This document shows, in pieces, positions 55,030 to 64,000 of a stretch of DNA of 64,000 nt. This stretch comes from Hymenopus coronatus. Its lineage: Eukaryota > Arthropoda > Insecta > Mantodea > Hymenopodidae. The stretch covers positions 113,456,176 through 113,520,175 of the forward strand of contig CM060897.1 in assembly GCA_030762935.1 (NCBI GenBank). The letters run 5' to 3'. The notes beneath the pieces were generated by a model. That model did no database searches. It had not been told where the DNA came from and worked only from the letters and a program-made list of their open reading frames with translations. Each line of letters begins with the position of its first letter. Position 1 is the stretch's first letter. The translations under genes were made by a program, and so were the position numbers.

Positions 55030-55826
55030 TCTAATGTGTTCCATTCACATGATATCCTCTAGCTGTTTGGTAAACAAACCTTTTATTCAAAACACTAATC
55101 TCGTATCTATATCAAAGTAATCAAGATAAACATAAGCAGAATTAGTTTTATTACTAACTTCCTTGGAAATAGAAGGGAAATAAGAAAATACACAGGTTAA
55201 AACGATAATCTCGTCCTTCAAAGACTATGTGAAACAATTGAAATTTCACTCTGTTTGTTTTCCAGGAGTAAAAAAACGAGAAAGAGAAGAATATGTCTTC
55301 CAGCTTACGTGGCTTAAAATTGAAACCAATAATCCGAATGTCTGGAAAACGGTCAACACTACAAATAAATATATCTAACATAAATTGTGTGTTTTAATGA
55401 AATCTACCACGTTTGTATAGTAAGTTTTTGTATATCTCTTATTCTTTGCAAGTTATATAAAAGCCATCTAGCATGAAGAAGTCTTCAGAGGCGATTCCCA
55501 GAAAATTCAAGATATACATTTAGTTTGTCAGAAGAATAATTTTCGATAATTTTTCCATGTAAAGGTAAGTTAGTGGTAGTGGGATTTCCTTGAAAATGTT
55601 CACGTCGATCCTTGGAAGATACCAAACTTAAACAAAAGTTTGGTATTTAACGGTCTTTTCGTTTTTGAGCTATGCTGTCTACAGACACATACTCACATAC
55701 ATACACGTACACACATTCTTTTTTAGATTCAGTGGGTGCCAAATTATTCCTGGCGAAGTCTTGGTATCGAATTTTTGGGTGCATTATAATACCATCTCTG
55801 TTCACTATGTACACACTATTGTAAAA
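55030..55826 (+). mobile_element. R850 copy P17, nearly full length
   Basis: Starts 'tctaatgtgttccattcaca', lacks about 70 bp of body near 55535, and ends at a shortened hairpin (accatctctgttcactatgta). The minisatellite is 'acacatactcacatacatac' type. Confidence 0.8.
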
Positions 55827-56689
55827 ATATGTTAGGCATATGTGCAATACAAGCAAAATGTTCAAAGATGTTTTATTCTCTGAAAAATCATTTTTTAATC
55901 TTGATCAAATTTCACTTATGGGTACCCTTAACGAGGTGCAATCTGGACCAGGAGAATCAGTATGGTCAGGGTGCTATCTCCAAGTGAGGCTTAGGAAAGT
56001 TCACAAAAATTACTCTCGATGAGTAATGAAGTTAAATTTTAATGTTTTCTATTACCTTAGAAACGGAGTCATGTCTTTGAAGAGCTATTCTTAACACACC
56101 GTACAACATGTCACAGAAATAAAATAAAAAAAAGCACGAAATCTCCAATTTTATTATTTCTCTTTTACTGAAGGATGTAAAATCTTCAGATAAACAGCCT
56201 GGATCATGCTTTCAAATAATGTAGATTCCAATAAAAATCAACACGAAGACCACATAAACAAATTGAAATAAGCTATTTTAGGAAACAAACTTAACCTCAA
56301 AATTGTTTTAAAATCATCACTAATTGTCAGGCTGCTATCCCTGTAAACAAATAAAAGCAGGAAACACCAGCAAACCCAAACTCACATGAATATCATAGCT
56401 GATAGAAGCTGTTTATTTACACTTTCTCAAGCTGTCCTCTTAGCATGTAGAACTGCTAGATATTTTAGCAGCATTAGACCCTGCAATTCTGTTTTTCTCT
56501 ATAAAGCCTAACACTTGTTCTTCACCACTCCACAATCAGTATCCTGTTTATACTTTTCATTTACCATTTTCCAGAGTTTCAGCATCTTGCGCTAAATATT
56601 TTCAAGATATTCCTGTAAAATTTCTCTTGCTTATATTGTCCTTAAATGGGAAGTCACTTAGTTTATTTTTCTTCACTCTAGTCATGCAT
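55827..56689. other. Unassigned sequence
   Basis: No repeat family or gene. A patch near 55960-55990 (gtgctatctccaagtgaggctt) superficially resembles U1 snRNA but the rest does not fit. Confidence 0.45.
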
Positions 56690-56930
56690 AGAAGAGGGAA
56701 TTTTAATTGCACTACATAGCAACCGCTTTTAAACAATTTGACAGTCTGATTATTCTAGAGTGTTCCCTTATTTCCTCTTGTACTTAGAAGGATCTCATGA
56801 ATTCAGCTATTTTGCTAATGTTTATCTCGAATAGCCCAAAGTAGAGAGAAGTATAAGCTTCTGTAGCACATATTTTGCAGAATGAATAGTCATTTGAATG
56901 GGTCACATCAGAAACTTGGTCAAATTACAC
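56690..56930 (-). mobile_element. R850 fragment M12 (minus), left-terminal 240 bp
   Basis: Body from 'catagcaaccgcttttaaac' to the left terminus 'aatagtcatttgaatgggtcacatcaga'. Confidence 0.75.
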
Positions 56931-56974
56931 AGTCGCATTAATTTAAATAACCCATATCTCTTTTAGAATTACTA

Positions 56975-57811
56975 TTTTACTTTCTCTACACAGTACATGG
57001 TACATATGTAGAGAAGGTATTGCATTTCATCTAAAATTTCGATACCCATATTTCATTGGAAATACACGTTTTAAGGTCCCTTATATTAAAAATGATGTTT
57101 AATAAAAGGTCCATGTGTGTGAGTGTCTGCGTGTCTGTGATCATGATAACTGGAGGAAAAGTCGGTAAAATATCAACCCTGGTATTTAAGTTTAGTATTT
57201 TCCAAGGATGCGACCGGAAAATTTTGAGGAAAATTCTCCCACAGCAAACTACCCTTTACATAGGAACATTTTATAAAACTTAATTTTATTTGAAAATGGC
57301 TATAACGAAGTTGATTAAACTACCGTGTATTAAATTTATTTATATGACAAATAAAATGTATCTCGAACTTTCTGGGGATAGTCTCTAAAGAGCCCTGCGT
57401 TATGGATGAGCTTTGCTGAATTTTGCATAAATGGTAAAAGGCAAGTGATAGATAAAACTTACTACTCAGAAAATGTAGTGTTTTATACATTATTTCGTGG
57501 AATTGACCATTTTTAAGATATTCCTTGCTATTGGTTTCAGTTTTAAAATACTTAAAATGTTCTCATACATAAATTTATCAATTTCTGTCAATGCATTGAA
57601 ATAGGTTTAAACCGTGTGACAACCAGCTTTTAAAATATTTAATATCGCTTTAGCCTACTGTGCTTCTATATTTCCCTTCTACTTACAAGAATGCATTTAA
57701 TAAGACAATTTTTGTGAATGTTTGCCTCGATTAACATGAAGTAGACAGAAGAATATGCGTTTTAACAAAAAATTATTACAGAAATGTAGAGAAAGTCATG
57801 TGAATGGAACG
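56975..57811 (-). mobile_element. R850 copy M13 (minus), full length
   Basis: Hairpin end (tactttctctacacagtacatgg / tacatatgtagagaaggt), TG minisatellite (57112-57140), body, and left terminus 'gagaaagtcatgtgaatgg' at 57789-57811. The internal palindrome is reduced to 'tatcaaccctggtattta'. Confidence 0.85.
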
Positions 57812-58157
57812 CATTAGTTGTTTTACAACATATGCCCGCCACTCCATGAAGCGCAGTACGCCGTGCTGAGGAATTAACATAAAGCAGACATCTTTTATGT
57901 CCAGTTTTCAGCTTTTCGGGTAAAGAGGAAACAGACACTAGTCCGACAGAAGGGGAGATGACATAACAAAAGAATAGCCTAATGAGATATCACTCAGTCC
58001 TCGGCGCTGGGGGCAGAAAATAAGAGTTAGCGAATATCCACAGTTTCCACTGTGTTTGATTTAAGAAGCAACAATATTATTTCTGTTAAGATGCTTGGTG
58101 TAAATTTTAATTAAATTCACTAATTATATAACAGACTTATTACAATCTTGAAAAAAG
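57812..58157. other. Unassigned sequence
   Basis: About 350 bp without recognised repeat. Slightly GC-richer at 57830-58020. Confidence 0.45.
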
Positions 58158-58950
58158 GTAATGCGTTCCATTTATTTGTAATGCTTTCTCTTCATATTGT
58201 GCAATCAAACTTCATAGAAAGGACTATTCATCTTTTTTATTTCATACTAATCGAGATAAACATTTGCAGAATGGTACTACTACTTAGTTCCTTATAAGTA
58301 GAAGAGAATTATACATGACAGTCAAATGTTTTAAAGGCTGTCCCTATCAACTTTCTCTTCTCTTTAACAAGAGTAAAACAAAAGAAACATGAATAACTTT
58401 CTGTTTGAGAAAAGTATAATTATTTTCAATTTGAAACCAACAACAAGGAGCAGTTTCACGGCAAATTGCGCAGGATATAACTTGTGTGTTTTGATGAGAT
58501 CTACATTTTTGTGTAGTAAGAGCTGTCTACTTCTTATGGTTTACCAGTTATGCAAAAGTCATTCAGAATGAAGAGGACCTCATTGGCGGTTTGCCAGGAA
58601 ATTCAATATATGCATTTTATTTGAAATTTAAATATCTCTAGCTCTATATAACTATTTTTATCAAAATTCTTACAGATATTTTTGAGAAAATAACTTTTCC
58701 AATTTTTTCATGTAAATGGTAGTTTTGGCGTGGGGTATTTTCTCCTTGGGAGTTACTAAACTTAAATATCACTTCATTTTTTAATTATGCTTTCCACTTA
58801 CACAAACAAACACACACATACAACTGAATTCGAGGAACTTCAAAAATGTATTTTGGGTGAAATTCCGGAACATATAGCATTTTTGGGTGGAATACAACAC
58901 CTTCTCTACCAACTACGCTCATTGTACATACCGGCTTAGAGGAAGTGATA
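58158..58950 (+). mobile_element. R850 copy P18, diverged
   Basis: Left end 'taatgcgttccatttatttg', body with 'tacttcttatggtttaccag', acac minisatellite (58800-58822), and an eroded hairpin 'ccttctctaccaactacgct ... ggcttagaggaagt'. Confidence 0.75.
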
Positions 58951-59889
58951 ACATTTGATCATAGAAATTCAAGTATTTGTTTTATATATACGTTCACTCA
59001 GACTATATGGCAATGCAAATAATGTAAGTAGCAGTAACAGCAGCAGCAGCAGCAGCAGCAGCTAAAGGTCACTGACTGCAGGTAAACACGAATGCCAGCA
59101 GACTCGCCAGGAATGGGCTGCTTAATTACCTGGGACGTTTTGAAGATGTTTCTAAGACTGTTCAAATGTACATCTATTAGTCCTGAGGCCTGCTTCTTAA
59201 AAGCAAATAAAATATTTACAATATTAATAGACTGGAGGGAAATAATTGTTAGTTAACGAAATTGTGTTTTATAATTAATATTGAAAACTATTATATAACC
59301 TCATTTTTATTATCAGCTCTCATATAACTGAGTAATTTTGGTTTAGTTTTTCTTTTCATTACATAATCAATATCTTGGTTATACCTTTGTTTTATTTCCT
59401 TTAACCTAGTACGCCATATAGGATAATCTATGATTTTTGTTGAAATGCTATTATACTTTTAATAAAATGGGGAAAATGAGTGAAAGTCATTCTAAAAAGC
59501 AATATTTTCTGTGGATAATGGTCACATTAAAAACTGAACTCCTCGGAGAGTTTTTTTTCTACAGCAGGTGTCACCAAGCGGTTACAGATAATTTATTCTG
59601 TGCTGTGGTAGTATGCAACATTTTTCTTTTGAAATATGTAATTCACCTTTTGTAGGTTCATGATTGGTGGAACAATTGCTGTATTATGTCTCTTGTAATA
59701 GTATTTTTAGTGACGTATATTGTGAGCTATCAAAGCTAACACCAAAGCCCAGTTTTATAGTAAATTAAGAAATTAATAACTAATATTAATTGCAATACCA
59801 GCCAATGTCCCGCTTTGCGGATGAATATATCTCGTTCTCTATTCTGTAACAAATTACTTTAATGACTCAAAAATGAGTTACAAATACAG
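58951..59889. other. Unassigned sequence with (CAG)n
   Basis: (CAG)n of about nine units at 59036-59063; otherwise nothing recognised. Confidence 0.5.
59036..59063. repeat. (CAG)n microsatellite
   Basis: Nine consecutive cag units (acag cag ... cagc) in non-coding context. Confidence 0.9.
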
Positions 59890-60256
59890 TTTTTGATTCG
59901 TAGTAGTGGCTTTCCCTCCCCATATTTAACACTGACAACACCCTAAGACTTACAAGCGGATGCCTAGGGGTCAAAAACCTCTCGGGGAGAATACGGCACG
60001 AAACCACAGAATGGAGAATCTGAAACGAGTGCTTGGCTCGTAGCCAGGCATTACCGCGAGGAAGTGGATGATATGATATGCAAGCGAAAAGGATGGTAGT
60101 AAAAGTGATGATGCAGAAATTGCTGGATAAGTAGAGGACCCGGAGAAAACCCACCCAGAAACCACTTCGTTCACTACAAATCCACATGCGGAGCTTGGGA
60201 TCGAACCCTGGCTGGCTAGGTGGGACGCCAGTGGTTTAACCACTTGGTCACGGCGT
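59890..60256 (-). mobile_element. tRNA-derived SINE related to family C (minus)
   Basis: On the minus strand the head is well preserved: 'gccgtgaccaagtggttaaa' (box A) and 'gggttcgatccc' (box B), then 'ctccgcatgtggatttgtag' and 'gggttttctccgggtcctct'. The far part (59890-60100) differs from the 42267 reference, so this is a related subfamily or a composite. The tail end is approximate. Confidence 0.65.
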
Positions 60257-60261
60257 TGCCT

Positions 60262-60659
60262 GTCTTTGATTCACTGCTGCAAATAGTTCACTCGGCGTTT
60301 CAACGGGTAGGCAGTTTACGACTGCATGCCATCCATAGCTCACGCACCACGCTAACATTACAGTCCTCACGTCTCAGTACAATTCACAACACTGCACTGC
60401 TGTCCTTCCTCCTTTTATAGCTAAGAAATTACGTCACAAACTTTCTGGAAATTGTCGAAGATAATGGAAGCCAAAGTTTCGAGAAACATTTCGAATATTG
60501 AGAAGAATCATGAAGTCTCATGATCTGAAGGTTCTGGATAAGTCGTGCCGATCTTCCGTGTTGTTTACGTATCCAACTGCGATGTCTTATATTCCAACTC
60601 CACCGTCGCATACCAGAGCGAGAGCGAGAATGGTCACATACACGGAATATATTGTCACA
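60262..60659 (-). mobile_element. LTR-like repeat, copy 2 (minus)
   Basis: Homologous to 40926-41305. Shared: minus-strand start TGTGACAATATATTCC, 'gtatgcgacggtggagttgg' / 'gtatgcggcagtgaaactgg', 'acatcgcagttggatac', and TATAAAAGGAGGAAGG. About 60-70% similar by eye outside these blocks. The inner end is cut by or abuts the SINE at 60256. No internal retroelement genes nearby. Confidence 0.6.
60411..60496 (-). promoter_or_regulatory. Degenerate heat-shock-type pentamers plus TATA box
   Basis: TATAAAAGG on minus (60411-60419). Twenty-three bases upstream lies TTCnnGAA (60443-60450), and a second group TTCnnGAA...GAA is at 60478-60495 in 5-bp phase. Weaker than the copy at 41108, consistent with decay of the same promoter. 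Confidence 0.45.
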
Positions 60660-61157
60660 ATACTATCGAACTGAGGGGAAAATAGAGCTTTGGGTGTTTG
60701 AGGATGCAGTCCCTGTCTCTGACAGGTAATAGAGTAGGTTCAGAAGGAGGAACGCAGAAATCTTCAAGCAAAGACTTCGGAAAAGGAAATGGACACACCG
60801 CATACGAACGTCCCCGAAAAATATCTTACGGACACGACTGGCTTGTGTCCTTGTTTGGAATTCTGCATAGCACATGGTGTAAAGACACGAAAGAGCGTGT
60901 TGTGTTTTTTAGTGTACATATTTTATAATTACTGTTACGGCCCTTAATAGTTATGGATGAGTATTATTAAGTTCATAGTATACAGTGTACGAAGATACTT
61001 CCAGCACTAATTCTTCGAAAAGGTCCAAAAATTAAATTAAAAGTGAAAAAACAAATCTGACAATTGAAGTACAAGGATAAGTTGGCTACCGTCAAACAGG
61101 GGAGGCTTGCACCAGTTCTTACACACGTGTAATATGAGCAGTAGGGGAAACATTTTG
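60660..61157. other. Unassigned sequence
   Basis: No repeat from this window and no recognised coding frame. Confidence 0.45.
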
Positions 61158-61752
61158 ATTTGCTCCATTACATGACTTTCTCTACCCTCTACAAACAAAC
61201 TATTCGTGCAAAATATTATTAATTTATTTTCATTATATCAATCGAGTCAAGCAATAGCAGTAATTATTTTTTATTGATTCTAATAAGGGAATACGCTAGG
61301 CTTAAGCGAGGGAGATGAAACGAAAAGTGACTTCCCGTTTGACAAAAATTACACAGTTTACAATTGAACCAATATCTCGAAAACGGTCATCTCTACAAAA
61401 CAAATGATTGTGATATAAATTATATGTTTTAACAAGTTCTACATTTTCTCGCAGCATTTCTTTATCTATTTCTTATGGCTTTACATCACAAAATTTCAAC
61501 AAAATTTACTTCAGCAATCAAGAAGCCTTCCAACTCTATTGCCGGGAAATTCGAGGTGTACTGTTTATTTGTGATAGTAAATATCTGTAATATACAGTAT
61601 TATAATCCAAATCGCTGGAACCATTTTTGAAAAAATCAAAATTTTAGTGAAGGATAGTTTGGGGTAGGGAAATTTCTTCACATCACATTCTTGGGAGATA
61701 TCGAACTTATACATTAAGTGTGTGATTTCGGAGTTATGCTGTGCTCACATAT
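61158..61752 (+). mobile_element. R850 copy P19, right end replaced by microsatellite
   Basis: Left end 'gatttgctccattacatgactttctcta'. The body runs to the 'gagttatgctgtgctcacat' block, then an (AAC)n/(AAT)n tract starts exactly where the AC minisatellite normally lies. The terminal 100 bp are absent. Confidence 0.75.
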
Positions 61753-61788
61753 AACAACAACAACAACAATAATAATAATAATAATAAT
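61753..61788. repeat. (AAC)n(AAT)n microsatellite
   Basis: Compound run of aac followed by aat units at the minisatellite position of R850 P19. Confidence 0.9.
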
Positions 61789-61801
61789 TACTATATAAAT
61801 A

Positions 61802-62632
61802 AATCCGGTGTATTCTATTCTTTTGCTCAATTCTACTAACAAACTTCTGCCATAAGATTATTCTTCTATCTACTTCATGTTCACCGAAATTAACTCTAAC
61901 AGAATGGTCTTATTACGTAGCCCTTAAAGCAGAAGAGAAATAACGATAGTCAAATCTTTTAAAAGTGTCCTCGCTATGCGACTGTCATTGAAATTCGGTG
62001 TACTTTGATGTCCAGGAACAAAACAAAAACAAACACGGATGAATTCTGTTTGAGAAATGTATGGGTATTTTAAAATTGAAAGCAATAACCAGTTAAATGT
62101 TTGAAATGGCTTGCTCCAGAACAAAATATATAGGACACAAACTGTATGTTTTGACGAGCTCTACATTTTCTGTAGAAAGTTTGTGTATCTTTTATATTTT
62201 ACCTGTAATATACAAAAGTCATCAAGAACAAACAGATCTTCACGGTGTATTCCCAGAAAATTCAAGAAACTAATTTTATTTGTGTGAAAACATCTTAAAC
62301 ATATGCTTTTTAATCAAAATCCTAAAATCATTTTTGAGAAAATAAAAATTTTAAAAAATTCCATGTAAGCGGTACTTGGGGAGGACAATTTTCCTAAAAA
62401 TCTTCGAATCGTATACTGGGAAGATGGGGAACTTAATACCAAGTTTAGAATTTAAACGAATTTTCATTTTTGAGTTATATTATCCACACATTACACACAA
62501 GAACTTTTTCTAAAATGTTTTTTTTTTCCTTGGATTCAGAGATTTCTTAAAATATGAATTTCCCGTGAAATCTCGATATCGAATTTTCGGGTGGAACATA
62601 ATAGCCTCTCTACCTAATATCTACATTGTTAA
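61802..62632 (+). mobile_element. R850 copy P20, full length, diverged
   Basis: Left end 'tccggtgtattctattcttt', body, degraded minisatellite 'acacattacacacaag', right block 'ctcgatatcgaattttcggg', hairpin remnant 'gcctctctacctaatatct'. Confidence 0.75.
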
Positions 62633-63175
62633 CGTCTGTGGCCTACATTTGGGAACTTCTGGTTTAAATCCCGTTTCTTTCGTGGTTTCCCTCAGTTGTC
62701 AAAGTGAACACCGGATCGAATATTAAATACCTCACTAAAAATTCCACCTTCAGCCTAAACTAAGTGGGAATTTCAATTACGCGGCCAGCTATCCATAGAT
62801 AGCGAAAGCAACTGTACCGGATGGCACCCTAACGCTCCTTGTACCGAACAAAGTAGGATGGTGTGGCTGGATGAGCTGAAGCTGGCTGTATATACTCTGA
62901 GTACAGATGCTGAGAAAAGAGCCAGACTTTAACTGCTCTGACACCATCTGCTTGACGCGGCATGGTACGGGAATGAGACCATGAAGACTACTGTTAACCA
63001 CATAGCGATCAAAATGTATCTAGCAGTCCAGTCATGACATAGCCAAGTAGCTAAGTGACGTGCAGTAAAATAACATAGATTAGAGTGGGAGAGAGAGGGG
63101 GAGAGAGAGAGACACACAGAGAATCACTATCGGTAAATAGCATATCATGTTCCCTTAGTAAAGCAGAATAAAATA
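62633..63175. other. Unassigned sequence with (GA)-rich tract
   Basis: A gaga-rich patch at 63087-63113. GC-richer at 62780-62990. No gene recognised. Confidence 0.45.
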
Positions 63176-64000
63176 AATCTGATACGTGACATCTAACTGT
63201 TCTACCAACAAACTTGCTACAAAAGGTTTCATTCGACTCTATGCTAATCGGAAAGATCATTTAGCAGAATGGGCTTATTAATTAATTCCCCAAAAGTAGG
63301 GTGGAACTAAGGGAATACACTAGACTAACACGATGTCAATTGTTTTGAAAGCTGTCGCTGTGCGATTGTCCTTGGAATTCATTTCTTTGTATGACCCAGA
63401 GTAAAACAAAACAAACACAGACGAATTCCTGTTTGAGGTTTCTTTTTTATTTGTAAGTTGAAGCTAATAACAAGGAACCTCTCTGAAACGGTTAGTTCTA
63501 CAGCACAAATGTAAAGGACACAAGTCTTGTGTTTTGAGGAAATGTATATTGTTTGTGAAGTACGTTTTTGTTTATCTCTTACAGTTTACCTGTTATGTAC
63601 ACGCTATTTAAAATGAAGAGTACTTCGGAGGCTGTTTATAGGAATTTCAAGATATATCAAGTAAATATCTTCATTCGGCATTTTTATAAAAATGATAAGA
63701 ACCATTTGAGAAAATGAAAGTTTTGAACATTTTTTCACATAAAGAGTAGTTTGGGTGGTGAGATTATCTTGAAAACCTTCCTGTCATCACATTCTTTAAA
63801 GATACTAAACTGACACCAAGTTTGGTATTATAACGGACCTTTCGTTTTTGAGCTGGGTGGCCCAGAGAAAAACACATACACATTCATTTTTAGAAAAATA
63901 ATTTAGTTTTGCATTCAGGGATCTTCAAATCATGTATTTCCGTTGAAGTCTCGGAATTGAATCTTTGGGTGGAATACAACACCTTGTTTATATATTATTT
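63176..64000 (+). mobile_element. R850 copy P21, runs to the window edge
   Basis: Left end 'aatctgatacgtgacatcta' (diverged), body, 'acaccaagtttggtattata' palindrome remnant, short acacatacac minisatellite, right block 'gaatctttgggtggaataca'. The hairpin lies at or beyond position 64000. Confidence 0.75.

Noticed and set aside
55920..56000. Possible U1 snRNA (ctccaagtgaggctta)
   Set aside because: Only the loop resembles U1; the 5-prime splice-site-pairing sequence and Sm site are not in the right places.

Overview
The window looks like intergenic, repeat-saturated DNA from an arthropod, probably an insect. It is AT-rich. It carries APE-type and R2-type LINEs, mariner and Harbinger derivatives, several tRNA-derived SINE families and one short TTAGG-like tract (TTAGG is the usual insect telomere unit). 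I find no host protein-coding gene, intact tRNA or rRNA gene, or CRISPR array that I would defend. Two short reading frames (13150-13400 minus, 36927-37127 plus) are the only possible exons and both are weak.

The dominant component is one dispersed family of about 850 bp, here called R850. About thirty copies and fragments on both strands make up roughly 24 kb of the 64 kb. Every good copy has the same plan: a left end near TCTGATGTG..CACATGACTTTCTCTATA, a non-coding body, a central palindrome, an (ACACGG/AC)n minisatellite, and a right-end hairpin that closes on TATAGAGAAAGT. The left-terminal ACTTTCTCTATA is complementary to the right end. Three copies sit inside sequences whose uninterrupted form can be inferred, and they show no target-site duplication. 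That, with the subterminal inverted repeats and 3-prime hairpin, fits a non-autonomous Helentron-type (HINE/DINE-like) element; this class assignment is inference.

Layout: 0-15.9 kb is mostly R850 copies in both orientations plus SINEs, ending in a tandem array of four R850 right ends (15517-15985). 16.7-21.8 kb holds a SINE, a mariner deletion derivative, and an R850 copy split by a Jockey/CR1-like LINE which is itself split by two younger R850 copies. 21.8-25.6 kb is mostly unrecognised sequence. 25.6-33.7 kb is a second nest: an R850 copy interrupted by another R850 copy and by a full-length 4.68-kb LINE with a 17-bp target duplication. 34-43.5 kb holds SINEs, a Harbinger derivative, an LTR-like repeat with a heat-shock-type promoter and a second mariner derivative. 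A 5-prime-truncated copy of the same LINE lies inverted at 43.5-47.4 kb. 47.6-64 kb has more R850 copies, two GTAAC-rich satellites, an R2-type LINE remnant, more SINEs and a second LTR-like repeat.

The most unusual points are: (i) in both copies of the young LINE, ORF2 follows ORF1 in the same frame across one conserved TAG, with no usable ATG before the endonuclease domain; (ii) the R850 family and its insertion stratigraphy; (iii) two LTR-like repeats that keep heat-shock-element-type pentamers next to a TATA box.
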